Source: Methylobacterium sp. (GTDB lineage: Bacteria; Pseudomonadota; Alphaproteobacteria; Rhizobiales; Beijerinckiaceae). From it: 64,000 bases of DNA. Under the pieces are notes generated by a model that saw only the letters and a list, made by a program, of their open reading frames with translations, ran no database searches and was not told the origin of the DNA. Shown here in pieces: positions 8,041-15,949 of this stretch (position 1 is the first letter of the stretch; the number at the start of each line of letters is the position of its first letter). The DNA lies in the NCBI GenBank assembly GCA_020252645.1, contig JADCCN010000003.1, positions 62,001-126,000 of the forward strand, written 5' to 3'. The position numbers and the translations under genes were made by a program.

Positions 8041-9260
8041 GCGGTGCGCTGTCGGGCCTGAAGGTTCTCGATTTCAGCCATCTTCTGTTCGGGCCCTTCG
8101 CTGCGCAGATGCTGGGTGATCTGGGTGCCGATGTCATCAAGGTCGAACGCCATGAGCGCGGCGATCTCTTTCGGGAGATTCCACCCTTCTTCAACCAGAA
8201 GGTCGGAGGCATCGAAAATCCAAGCTTTCTGGCCTGGAATCGCAACAAGCGCTCCCTCTCCGTCGACATGAAGCATCCCGATGGCAAGGCGATCCTGCTT
8301 GAACTCGCTGAAAAAGCAGATGTCATCCTGCAGAATTTCCGTCCGGGCGTGATCGAAAAGCTGGGCTTCGGCTATGATGCGCTTTCGCGCAACAACCCGG
8401 GCCTGATCTATTGCTCCGGGTCCGGTTATGGCGAAAGCGGTCCTTATCTTGCACGGCCCGGGCAGGATCTGTTGCTTCAGGGTTTGTCAGGCCTCATGTC
8501 TGTCACGGGGCGGGCAGATATGTCGCCGACACCCCTCGGCGTATCGATCGCCGACCAGCTCGGCTCCTACCATATGGTCTACGGAGTTCTGGCTGCCCTG
8601 CATCATCGGAACCGCACAGGGCGGGGCCAGAAAATCGAAGTGGATCTGCTGCGCGCGCTTCTCGCCCACCAGATGCAGGAATTCGTGACCATCCTGAACA
8701 CGGGGAACCGCTTCGAGCGTCCGCGATCGGGCATCGCGCATCCCGGCATGCCGGCTCCCTTCGGCACCTACAGAACCGCTGATGGCTTCTTGAACATTGC
8801 CATGAATCCCTTCCCCACGCTGTGCGAAGCGCTGGAGGCACCCGATCTCCTGCACTTCAACGATCCCGCCATGCTGTTCGACCGTCGGGATGAGGTCCAT
8901 GCCGCGATCGAAGCCGTGACCGTGCAAGAAACAACGGATCATTGGATGCGGCGGCTGCTCACGTTCGACCTGTGGTGCGGCGAGGTCGTCGATCAGGCCG
9001 ATGTGCCGCAGGATCCGCAAGTGCGCCATATGCAGGCGTTCACAAGCGTGGCGCATCCGCAGATCGGCGACATCCAGACCGTCAACGTGCCGATCACCTT
9101 CTCAGAGACGCCAGGCGCCGTCAGGAGGCATCCTCCCTCTGTGGGGGAGCATACGCGCGAGATCTTGCGGGAAATGGGGCGCAGCGAGCCAGAGATCGAC
9201 CAGCTCCTGCAATCTGGAGCGGTGTTCGCACCGGTTGCAATGGCAGGGTCGCTCCCATGA
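8037..9260 (+). CDS. CaiB/BaiF-type (class III) CoA-transferase
   Basis: A 407-residue class III CoA-transferase. The N-terminus (LKVLDFSHLLFGPFAAQMLG, DLGADVIKVE) and NRNKRSLSVDMKHPDGK are family hallmarks; Asp173 in SIADQLGSYH aligns with the aspartate that forms the acyl anhydride and then the CoA thioester. The enzyme would move CoA between organic acids, activating the imported acid or recycling CoA from a product. Starts overlap both neighbours by four bases (ATGA at 8037 and at 9257), so translation is coupled with IclR and the enoyl-CoA hydratase. Donor and acceptor acids are unknown. Confidence 0.92.
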   Translation: MSGALSGLKVLDFSHLLFGPFAAQMLGDLGADVIKVERHERGDLFREIPPFFNQKVGGIENPSFLAWNRNKRSLSVDMKHPDGKAILLELAEKADVILQNFRPGVIEKLGFGYDALSRNNPGLIYCSGSGYGESGPYLARPGQDLLLQGLSGLMSVTGRADMSPTPLGVSIADQLGSYHMVYGVLAALHHRNRTGRGQKIEVDLLRALLAHQMQEFVTILNTGNRFERPRSGIAHPGMPAPFGTYRTADGFLNIAMNPFPTLCEALEAPDLLHFNDPAMLFDRRDEVHAAIEAVTVQETTDHWMRRLLTFDLWCGEVVDQADVPQDPQVRHMQAFTSVAHPQIGDIQTVNVPITFSETPGAVRRHPPSVGEHTREILREMGRSEPEIDQLLQSGAVFAPVAMAGSLP

Positions 9261-10036
9261 CGATCAGCCTCGTGTTCGAAGGACCAGCCGCCCTGCTCAT
9301 CTTCGATCGCGCCGATCAGATGAATGCCTTGAACGGGGCGATGGTCGAAGAAATCCTTTTGGCGATCGAGCAGGTCGCGCGCGATCCCGCGGTTCGGGCG
9401 CTGGTTGTCACAGGCGCAGGCGGTCACTTCATGGCCGGAGCGGATATCAAGGATTATGCCCGGCAAAGCGCCCAGGACTTCCGGGCATTCCAGATCAGCG
9501 CCGCCCGGGTCTATGCGGCTCTGGAGGCACTCCCGAAGCCGGTTATTGCAGCGATCGAAGGCTATGCCCTGGGTGGAGGCTTCGAGATCGCGCTCGCCTG
9601 CGACATGATCATCGCCCATCCCGGCGCACAGCTCGGGCTGCCGGAAGTCAAGCTCGGACTGGTCCCCGGTGGCGGCGGCACGCAACGTCTGGCGCGCAAG
9701 CTCGGCCCGAATATCGCCGCTGAGTTGCTGATGACGGGCCGGTTCGCGGATGCAGCCGAGATGGAGCGGCGCGGGGTCATCAACCGGATCGCGGCCGATC
9801 CGCGAATGGCGGCGCTCGAACTTGCCGCCGACATCGCGCGGCATCCGACGAACGCGGTGGCGGATGTCAAACGCCTCAATCTTGTCGCCTGGTCCGATGG
9901 TCTGGAGAGCGGTCTTCTGGCCGAAGGCGAAGCGCTCGGCCAGCTGTTTGAGACCGGCGACGGCATGGATCGCATCCGTGCCTTCGTTGAGCGATCAGAG
10001 CGCAAGAAGCAGGAAAAGCGGGGGGGCCATTCATGA
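9257..10036 (+). CDS. Enoyl-CoA hydratase/isomerase (crotonase family)
   Basis: A 259-residue crotonase. Oxyanion-hole segments are seen at MAGADIKDY (about 59-67) and YALGGGFE (103-110). Both catalytic glutamates of classical hydratases are kept: Glu110 in GGGFE and Glu130 in LGLPEVKLGL. This supports true hydration of an enoyl-CoA rather than a diverged activity. The gene overlaps the CoA-transferase before it and the binding-protein-like gene after it by four bases each. With the CoA-transferase it forms a short acyl-CoA route for the compound imported by the TRAP system (inference). Confidence 0.92.
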   Translation: MTISLVFEGPAALLIFDRADQMNALNGAMVEEILLAIEQVARDPAVRALVVTGAGGHFMAGADIKDYARQSAQDFRAFQISAARVYAALEALPKPVIAAIEGYALGGGFEIALACDMIIAHPGAQLGLPEVKLGLVPGGGGTQRLARKLGPNIAAELLMTGRFADAAEMERRGVINRIAADPRMAALELAADIARHPTNAVADVKRLNLVAWSDGLESGLLAEGEALGQLFETGDGMDRIRAFVERSERKKQEKRGGHS

Positions 10037-11205
10037 CGATCCGGTTGTCGGGCATCACTTGGGATCACGCGCGCGGATATGCGCCGCTGGCGGCCAGCAT
10101 CGCACGCTATCGCGCCATCCAACAGGACGTGGAGATCAGCTGGACTGTCCGCAGCTTGAGAGATTTCGGCGAAATGCCACTGGAAGGGCTCGCCGAACGC
10201 TTCGACATGATCGTCTTCGATCACCCGTTCGTCGGACAGGCGGAGGCCCGCGGATTGCTGGCGGATCTGACGCCCTTCATCACTCCCGACCAACGCACAT
10301 GGCTCGATGAGGGGGCGCTCGGAGCCTCCTGGGAATCCTATCGATGGAAAGGGGGCACCTACGGACTTCCGATCGACGCCGCTGCCCAGGTTGCGGTCTG
10401 GCGTCCGGATCTTCTGGCGAAGGCCGGGCGCCACCCGCCGGCGACCTTTGAACAGTTGCTGCGCCTCTGCGGCGATCTTCGGGAGCAAGGTTTGTGGGTC
10501 GCCCTGACCGGTTGTCCGACAGACATCATCTGCCATGTTCTGACACTGGCCGCGAACATGGGGCACCCGCCGCCGCGCCCCAATGGGTTGCTGCTCGATC
10601 CAGAGCATGGCGCGACAGTCCTGACCATGCTCCGTCGATTGGTTGAGCTGTCACATCCGGACTCGCTCGCGCTCAATCCGATTCAGGTTTTCGAGCGCAT
10701 GGCATCCAGCGACGAGATCGCCTATGTGCCCTATGCGTTCGGCTACACCAACTATGCCCGCGCCGAATCCCGGCGACGCCTGCGCTTCGGCGATATCGTG
10801 GCAGCGGGCCGGCAGGGCTCGGCCGGAACATTGTTGGGTGGCGCGGGATTCGGCGTGACCACGCGTTGCCAACATCCAGCCGAGGCAGCTGCCTACGGCC
10901 TCCATCTTTGCCACCCTGACTACCAGCGCACGCATTATTTCGATGATGGCGGTCAGCCGGGTATGCTGCAAGCCTGGCTAGACCCCCGCTGCGACGCCGC
11001 CACAGATGGCTTTTTTTCCGGAACATTGCGAACATTGACGTCCGCTTACCTGCGGCCCCGGATGCCCGGCTTCGTTCACTTCTTCGAGGAGGCCGGCAAA
11101 CAAGTAAACGCCTTTCTCAAGAGCCAGGGAAATGTCGAACAGATGGTCCGGCGTCTGAACCATGATTTCCAGGCGGTCTACAAAGCGGCGGGAGCTCAAT
11201 CATGA
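10033..11205 (+). CDS. Leaderless solute-binding-protein-like protein (SBP family 1 fold)
   Basis: A 390-residue protein resembling the family 1 (maltose-type) solute-binding proteins of ABC importers: FDMIVFDHPFVGQAEARGLL near residues 55-75, the hinge-region segment KGGTYGLPIDAAAQVAVWRP near 105-125, and IAYVPYAFGYTNYA near 232-245. It has no signal peptide; the N-terminus goes straight into the fold (MTIRLSGITWDHARGYAPL). There are no ABC permease or ATPase genes nearby, and the operon already has a DctP-type receptor. Start and stop overlap the neighbouring genes (ATGA at both ends), so the start is not in doubt. A cytoplasmic ligand-binding or enzymatic role is inferred. Confidence 0.75.
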   Translation: MTIRLSGITWDHARGYAPLAASIARYRAIQQDVEISWTVRSLRDFGEMPLEGLAERFDMIVFDHPFVGQAEARGLLADLTPFITPDQRTWLDEGALGASWESYRWKGGTYGLPIDAAAQVAVWRPDLLAKAGRHPPATFEQLLRLCGDLREQGLWVALTGCPTDIICHVLTLAANMGHPPPRPNGLLLDPEHGATVLTMLRRLVELSHPDSLALNPIQVFERMASSDEIAYVPYAFGYTNYARAESRRRLRFGDIVAAGRQGSAGTLLGGAGFGVTTRCQHPAEAAAYGLHLCHPDYQRTHYFDDGGQPGMLQAWLDPRCDAATDGFFSGTLRTLTSAYLRPRMPGFVHFFEEAGKQVNAFLKSQGNVEQMVRRLNHDFQAVYKAAGAQS

Positions 11206-11858
11206 CACGCGAAGCCACGCTGGCCGATCGTTTGGCTGCCTGCCATTCCTCGGTGATCCATGATGTTATGAAGGATATGGGGCTGATGATCCGCGTTCTG
11301 CCGCGCATGATCACCGCTCTCGATCCCTCCATGCGATGCGCCGGTCCCGTTTTCACAGTGCGGGGACGACCAGACCCAACGCTGGACAAACACACCTCTC
11401 TATACGAATGGGCAGGTCTTCTGTCGCGAGCGCCAACGAATCGAGTGGTGATGGTTCAACCACAAGATGACACGCGGGCGCTGTTCGGCGGGCTTTCGGC
11501 AGAGGCCCTTCGCAAGAAAGGTGTGCGGGGCTACATCGTCGATGGCGGCTGCCGTGACATTCAGGCCATCATCGACGAAAGATTTCCGGTCTTTGCTCGC
11601 TTCGCAACACCGATCGACATCGTATGCGCCTGGCGCGCCGAAGCCTTCGAAGAGCCGATTGCGATCGGCGGGCTGGCCGTTTTTCCCGATGACCATGTGC
11701 TTGCGGATCGGGACGGTGTGATCCTCATCAGCTCCGCCAATGTTGAAGAAGTGGTTGCTGCAGCGGAAGCGAAGATGGCGACTGAGGGCGAGATGGTGAA
11801 GGCCATCCGCGCAGGAGAGGATCCGCAAGCCGCTTATCTGCGGCATCGAGTTTTCTAG
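11202..11858 (+). CDS. RraA-family aldolase/decarboxylase-like protein
   Basis: A 218-residue RraA-superfamily protein. The divalent-metal and substrate site motif is clear: FGGLSAEALRKKGVRGYIVD then GGCRDI (about 87-113), matching G-x-x-x-A-x-x-x-x-G-x-x-G-x-V-x-D-G-x-x-R-D of class II 4-hydroxy-4-methyl-2-oxoglutarate aldolases. Such enzymes cleave branched hydroxy-keto acids to pyruvate or decarboxylate oxaloacetate. As the last gene of the TRAP/CoA-transferase operon it may carry out a final carbon-carbon cleavage. Its TAG stop (11856-11858) coincides with the edge of a palindromic repeat. Confidence 0.85.
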   Translation: MTREATLADRLAACHSSVIHDVMKDMGLMIRVLPRMITALDPSMRCAGPVFTVRGRPDPTLDKHTSLYEWAGLLSRAPTNRVVMVQPQDDTRALFGGLSAEALRKKGVRGYIVDGGCRDIQAIIDERFPVFARFATPIDIVCAWRAEAFEEPIAIGGLAVFPDDHVLADRDGVILISSANVEEVVAAAEAKMATEGEMVKAIRAGEDPQAAYLRHRVF

Positions 11859-11980
11859 AGGATTTTCCGGTCTGATCGAATGAGATCGGATGCTCCATTT
11901 CTCTGTTTTGTCGCATTTTCTTGGCGCGAACCGGCATCGATCCCCGCCTTCGGAAGGACATGCTTCGCTTGAAAATGCTC
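11856..11980 (+). repeat. RIME-like repeat, modules E and degenerate C
   Basis: An E-type palindrome (11857-11896), with GGTCTGATCGAATGAGATCGGATGCTCC, is followed by a degenerate C module (11913-11979: GCATTTTCTTGGCGCGAACC ... GAAAATGC). The module E/C pair also occurs at 49217-49316. The element edge provides the stop codon of the preceding gene. The rest of the 309-base gap (11981-12167) shows no gene; around 12035-12080 GACCCGGGG and GTGACCCGGGC flank GAGAAG, resembling an IS21-type end, but this is too weak to call. Confidence 0.75.
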
Positions 11981-12167
11981 CATTTCGAGGCTGGTCGATT
12001 GGATAAGGAGCCACATCTGATTTTTTCCCGCGTAGATTTGACCCGGGGTTTTCGTTGAGAAGTGACCCGGGCTGAAGGCACGTGCCTTGTTGGCGGGTCG
12101 TGAAGAGAGCCATGTTGCGCAGCCCTCCTGAAAACTGGCAGGCGCATTTCTCAGATCCGGAGTTTCC

Positions 12168-13646
12168 ATGGCTGGTCTTGTTGCACCCTCGCTGCCGCCC
12201 AAACGCCCGGAGCTCCGGGGCGATGCCATCCACGCCGACCTCTGCATCATCGGGGCGGGCTCGGGAGGACTTTCGGTCGCGGCCGGCGCGGCGCAGATGG
12301 GCGCTTCGGTGGTGCTCATCGAAAAGGCCGAGATGGGCGGGGATTGCCTGAATACGGGCTGCGTTCCCTCCAAGGCGCTGATTGCCGCGGCCCATATGGC
12401 GCATGCCCATCGCATCGGCGGGCGTTTCGGCATTCATGGCGGCGAGCCGGATGTGCGCTTCCCTGAAGTGCATGACCATGTCCACGGCGTGATTGGTGCC
12501 ATCGCGCCGCATGACAGCGTCGAACGGTTCGAAGGCCTTGGCGTGATGGTCATTGAGGCGGCCGGGCATTTCGTCGATCGGGAAACGGTCGAAGCCGGTG
12601 GCCAGCGGATCAAGGCGCGGCGCTTCGTTGTCGCCACGGGTTCGCGGGCGGCGGTGCCGCCCATCCCCGGCCTTGCCGAGGCGGGTTACCTCACCAACGA
12701 AACGATTTTCGATCTGAAGGAGCGTCCGGCGCATCTCATCATTGTCGGCGGTGGGCCGATCGGCATCGAGATGGCCCAGGCCTTCCGGCGTCTGGGTTCG
12801 GAGGTGACTGTCATCGAGAAGTTCGGGATCCTCGCGAGGGATGAGCCGGAGGCGGTGGAGGTCGTCCGCGCTTCGTTGCAGAACGAGGGCGTGCGGCTGG
12901 TCGAGAAGGTGGGTGTCCGCGAAGTCCGGCGCGCGGAGGGCATGGTCACGGTCACTTTGGAGGGTGAGAGCGCATTCGGCCCGGCGATTTCGGGCAGCCA
13001 TATCCTGATTGCCGCGGGCCGGCGCCCGAATATCGAGAATCTCGGGCTCGATGCGGCCGGCATTGCCTTCACGGCGAAGGGGATCACGGTCGATGCGCGG
13101 CTCATCACGAGCAATCGCAAGGTTTTTGCGATCGGTGATGTGGCGGGCGGACCGCAATTCACCCATATCGCCGGCTATCATGCCGGCATCGTCATCCGGA
13201 ATGCCCTGTTCGGGCTCCCGGCCAAGGTGGATGACAAGGCCCTGCCCTGGGTGACCTTCACCGATCCGGAACTCGCCCATGCCGGGCTCACCGAAGCCGA
13301 GGCTCGAAAGGCCGGCCATGCGGTTGAGGTTCTGAACTGGACCTTCGCGCTGAATGATCGCGCGCAGGCGGAACGGGCGACCGAGGGCCTCGCCAAGGTC
13401 ATCCTCGGGCCCAGGGGACGAATCCTGGGCGCGACAATCGTCGGCCCGCGGGCAGGCGAGCTGATCGGAACCTGGGGCCTCGCCATCTCCGCCGGGTTGA
13501 AGATCGGCGCGATCGCGTCTGCTGTCCTGCCATACCCCACCCTCTCGGAAATCTCGAAAAGGGTAGCCGGCAGCTATTACACGCCGAAGCTTTTCGGCAC
13601 CTTCACCCGCCGCCTGGTGGGGCTTGTGCAACGTTTCCTGCCCTGA
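12168..13646 (+). CDS. FAD-dependent pyridine nucleotide-disulfide oxidoreductase (mercuric-reductase/Lpd-like)
   Basis: A 492-residue flavoprotein disulfide reductase. It has the FAD motif CIIGAGSGGLSVAAGAAQMG, the redox disulfide GGDCLNTGCVPSK (about 57-69), the NAD(P) motif IIVGGGPIGIEMAQAF and the second FAD motif KVFAIGDVAGGP. In the interface domain, the catalytic histidine of lipoamide dehydrogenase (HPT) is replaced by Tyr456 (PYPTLSE), though Glu460 remains. No lipoyl-enzyme genes are nearby, so dihydrolipoamide dehydrogenase activity is unlikely. It lies 11 bases before a TVP38 membrane protein. A reductase of a small disulfide, quinone, metal or hypochlorous-acid-related substrate is plausible. 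Confidence 0.82.
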   Translation: MAGLVAPSLPPKRPELRGDAIHADLCIIGAGSGGLSVAAGAAQMGASVVLIEKAEMGGDCLNTGCVPSKALIAAAHMAHAHRIGGRFGIHGGEPDVRFPEVHDHVHGVIGAIAPHDSVERFEGLGVMVIEAAGHFVDRETVEAGGQRIKARRFVVATGSRAAVPPIPGLAEAGYLTNETIFDLKERPAHLIIVGGGPIGIEMAQAFRRLGSEVTVIEKFGILARDEPEAVEVVRASLQNEGVRLVEKVGVREVRRAEGMVTVTLEGESAFGPAISGSHILIAAGRRPNIENLGLDAAGIAFTAKGITVDARLITSNRKVFAIGDVAGGPQFTHIAGYHAGIVIRNALFGLPAKVDDKALPWVTFTDPELAHAGLTEAEARKAGHAVEVLNWTFALNDRAQAERATEGLAKVILGPRGRILGATIVGPRAGELIGTWGLAISAGLKIGAIASAVLPYPTLSEISKRVAGSYYTPKLFGTFTRRLVGLVQRFLP

Positions 13647-13657
13647 AAGAGACCGGC

Positions 13658-14374
13658 ATGTCGTTCTCCTCGCTCCTGAAGGATCGCCGCCTCTGGCTGG
13701 TGCTCGCGGCCATCGGTGCGTTTCTGTTGCTGCGCTGGTCCGGCCTTGCGAGCTATCTCTCGCTCGACACCCTGAAAACGCATCGCGAAGCGCTGACGAA
13801 CGGGGTGCAGGGAAGCCTTGTGCTCGCGAGCCTTGCTTATGTCGCGGTCTATGTCGTCGCCGTGGCCTTTTCCTTTCCGGGCGCCGTCTTCCTCACCCTG
13901 GCGGGAGGATTCCTGTTCGGCGCCACGCTCGGAACGCTGCTGACCGTGACCGGCGCTACCATCGGCGCCACGCTGATCTTCCTCTTCGCCAAGGCGATCT
14001 TTGGCGAGAACGCGCTGGATCGCTTCGGAGCGCCGGCGGCGAAGCTGGCGGAGGGCATCCGGCGCAATGCCGGGCCCTATCTGCTCGTGCTTCGTCTCGT
14101 GCCGCTCTTTCCGTTCTTCCTTGTCAATCTTGTGCCGGCCTTTGTGGGCGTGAAGCTGCTGACCTATGTGCTCACCACCTTTTTCGGCATCATTCCGGGC
14201 ACGGCTGTCTTCTCGCTCGCCGGGGCGGGCCTGGGTTCGGTTCTGGATCAGGGCGGCGCCATCACGCCGGGTTCGATCCTGACGCCCGAGATCATCGCGG
14301 GGCTCGTCGGGCTCGCCGTCCTTTCGCTCGCGGCCATTCCTTTGCGCAAGCGCTTCGAGGGCCGGAATGCGTGA
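13658..14374 (+). CDS. TVP38/TMEM64 family (VTT-domain) membrane protein
   Basis: A 238-residue integral membrane protein with the VTT/DedA-related core: VAFSFPGAVFLTLAGGFLFG (about 68-87), then GTLLTVTGATIGATLIFLFA and LRLVPLFPFFLVNLVPAFVG. Six or so helices are predicted. Family members are lipid- or metabolite-related membrane proteins of incompletely known function. The gene sits 11 bases after the flavin reductase, so the pair is likely one functional unit. Its stop overlaps a small downstream frame that contains a palindromic repeat. Confidence 0.88.
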   Translation: MSFSSLLKDRRLWLVLAAIGAFLLLRWSGLASYLSLDTLKTHREALTNGVQGSLVLASLAYVAVYVVAVAFSFPGAVFLTLAGGFLFGATLGTLLTVTGATIGATLIFLFAKAIFGENALDRFGAPAAKLAEGIRRNAGPYLLVLRLVPLFPFFLVNLVPAFVGVKLLTYVLTTFFGIIPGTAVFSLAGAGLGSVLDQGGAITPGSILTPEIIAGLVGLAVLSLAAIPLRKRFEGRNA

Positions 14375-14609
14375 TGGCCGGGGCCCGGATTTCCATGGAG
14401 ACTCCATTAGAGCATGCTGTGAAAAACCGGATTCCACTTTTTCACAGCATGCTCTAGCCCACATGCCGGTCGGGCTTCTTTCCGCACGGCGCGATATCGA
14501 CGGGCGCGCCGATCTCGACTGGCTTCGCGAACAACTGGCCGTGCGGGACGGATTGGCCCCGCGCACGCGCGCGGTTATGGCTGAACTGGGGGAGAGATTG
14601 TTCCAATGA
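14367..14609 (+). CDS. Small hypothetical protein with an in-frame palindromic repeat
   Basis: An 80-codon frame begins at ATG 14367, overlapping the TVP38 stop by eight bases, and ends with TGA overlapping the next ATG (14606). The repeat at 14408-14456 lies inside it without breaking the frame and encodes about RACCEKPDSTFSQHAL. Downstream residues (MPVGLLSARRDIDGRADLDW, then LREQLAVRDGL) have coding-like composition. A shorter 48-residue version could start at ATG 14463. I do not recognise the family. Translational overlap at both ends favours a real small gene; the alternative is a remnant of a longer gene disrupted by the repeat. Confidence 0.4.
   Translation: MRDGRGPDFHGDSIRACCEKPDSTFSQHALAHMPVGLLSARRDIDGRADLDWLREQLAVRDGLAPRTRAVMAELGERLFQ
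14408..14456. repeat. RIME-like half element, perfect 19-bp-arm palindrome
   Basis: TAGAGCATGCTGTGAAAAA is followed by an 11-base loop CCGGATTCCAC and its exact reverse complement. This is the first hairpin of module A with the loop in inverted orientation and with the stem restored to full length; the second hairpin and the ATAATAATAAGATA linker are absent. Confidence 0.92.
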
Positions 14610-15742
14610 GCCGGAAACTGGTGCTGGTCGGTGGCGGTCATGCGCATGTCCAGGTGATCCGCGCTCTTGCAGAACGCCCGGAGCCCGATCTTGCGGTGAC
14701 GCTGGTGACGGATCGGTTGCTGACACCCTATTCGGGGATGTTGCCGGGCCATATTGCCGGGTTCTACAGCCATGCCGAAATGCATATCGATCTCGGGCGT
14801 CTCGCCAGAGTTTCAGGCGTGGCGCTCATCACTTCCGCCACGAACGGGATCGACCGCGCGAGCCGCCATGTGAGAACCACCGATGGCAGGAAAATCCCCT
14901 ATGACATTCTCTCGCTCAATGTCGGAATCACCCCGGATCTTTCGGGGATCACAGGTGCCGGCCGGCATGGAATGGCGGTCAAGCCGATCAGCACCTTCCT
15001 CGAGAGGCTGGATGCTCTTCTCACCGACGCCGCACGCCCGGATGGACCACGGCGGATCGTGCTGGTGGGCGGCGGCGCCGCCGGGATCGAACTGGCGCTT
15101 GCGTTGAAAGCACGCCTGCGGGATGTCGCGACTGCTGGCCGCCCGTTCCGGATTGCCATCGCGGCTGGCAACAGGCTCGTCCCGACCTTGAACGCGGGCG
15201 TCGGCCAGCGTGTTCGCGCTGCTCTCGCGCGCCATGGCGTGACCGTGCTGGATTCCTTTCATGTCGTCGACATCCATGCCGATGGTATTCGCTCCGAGGA
15301 TGGACGCTTTGTCGAGGCCGATGCCGTCCTCCTGTCAACCGCGGCCAAGGCGCCGAGCTGGCTGGCCGAGACAGGGCTTGCCACGGCCGATGGAGGTTTT
15401 CTTTCCATCGCATCGACGCTCGCCTCGATCACCGATCCGGCGATCTTCGCCGTCGGGGATTGTGCGACAGTGATTGCCGATCCCATGCCGAAGGCGGGGG
15501 TTTTCGCCGTCCGGCAGGGTGCCGCCTTAACCGGGAACATCCGGCGGGCCTTGCGGGGCGAGCCTCTTATGCCGCACCGGCCGGACAGGAATTTCCTCAC
15601 GATCCTGATGACGGGTGATGGCTCGGCCATTGCCGGCCGTGGCGCATGGCTTGCCATGGCGGGGCGGTGGGTGTGGTGGTGGAAGGACTGGATCGACCGC
15701 CGCTTCATGCGCCGGTTCTCGGAATTCCGGCGCGAGGCGTAA
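14606..15742 (+). CDS. NDH-2-like FAD-dependent oxidoreductase
   Basis: A 378-residue two-dinucleotide-binding-domain flavoprotein. FAD motif VLVGGGHAHVQVIRAL at the N-terminus (the GGGHAHV variant typical of the group of NDH-2-like proteins linked to SelD), second Rossmann motif IVLVGGGAAGIELALALKAR near 150, and IFAVGDCATV near 290. Typical length for the group. It likely oxidises NAD(P)H with a quinone or other acceptor; a C-terminal tryptophan-rich stretch (RWVWWWKDWIDRR) suggests membrane-surface association. It is the last gene of the 12168-15742 redox cluster and overlaps the small upstream frame by four bases. Confidence 0.82.
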   Translation: MSRKLVLVGGGHAHVQVIRALAERPEPDLAVTLVTDRLLTPYSGMLPGHIAGFYSHAEMHIDLGRLARVSGVALITSATNGIDRASRHVRTTDGRKIPYDILSLNVGITPDLSGITGAGRHGMAVKPISTFLERLDALLTDAARPDGPRRIVLVGGGAAGIELALALKARLRDVATAGRPFRIAIAAGNRLVPTLNAGVGQRVRAALARHGVTVLDSFHVVDIHADGIRSEDGRFVEADAVLLSTAAKAPSWLAETGLATADGGFLSIASTLASITDPAIFAVGDCATVIADPMPKAGVFAVRQGAALTGNIRRALRGEPLMPHRPDRNFLTILMTGDGSAIAGRGAWLAMAGRWVWWWKDWIDRRFMRRFSEFRREA

Positions 15743-15765
15743 AGCCGGGCAGGAATCCGCGGCCA

Positions 15766-15949
15766 GAGCATTTTTTCGAAGAAGCGGTATCCAATTGATC
15801 GGAAAATGCCCTGGACGTGATCGACGACCTCCTGTGTCTTGCCCCTTAGAGCATGATGTGTTCAGACGGAAGCACATCATGCTCTTATCTTATGATTATC
15901 GCATGCTTTTTTTGAAAAACCGGATTCCACTTTTTCACAGCATGCTCTA
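15766..15949 (-). repeat. RIME-like repeat, module C plus inverted module A
   Basis: Module C at 15766-15809 (AGAGCATTTTTTCG ... CGGAAAATGCC) and module A on the minus strand at 15848-15949. The A element begins exactly at the polA stop codon: on the minus strand GCCCATTAGAGCATGCTGTG reads Ala-His-stop then the element. It lies between two convergently transcribed genes and could also act as a bidirectional terminator. Confidence 0.9.

Noticed and set aside
12035-12080. IS21-type terminal repeat
   Set aside because: Only GTGACCCGGG-like words are present and there is no transposase or second end.
12168-13646. Dihydrolipoamide dehydrogenase annotation
   Set aside because: The catalytic histidine is replaced by tyrosine and no lipoyl-dependent complex genes are nearby.
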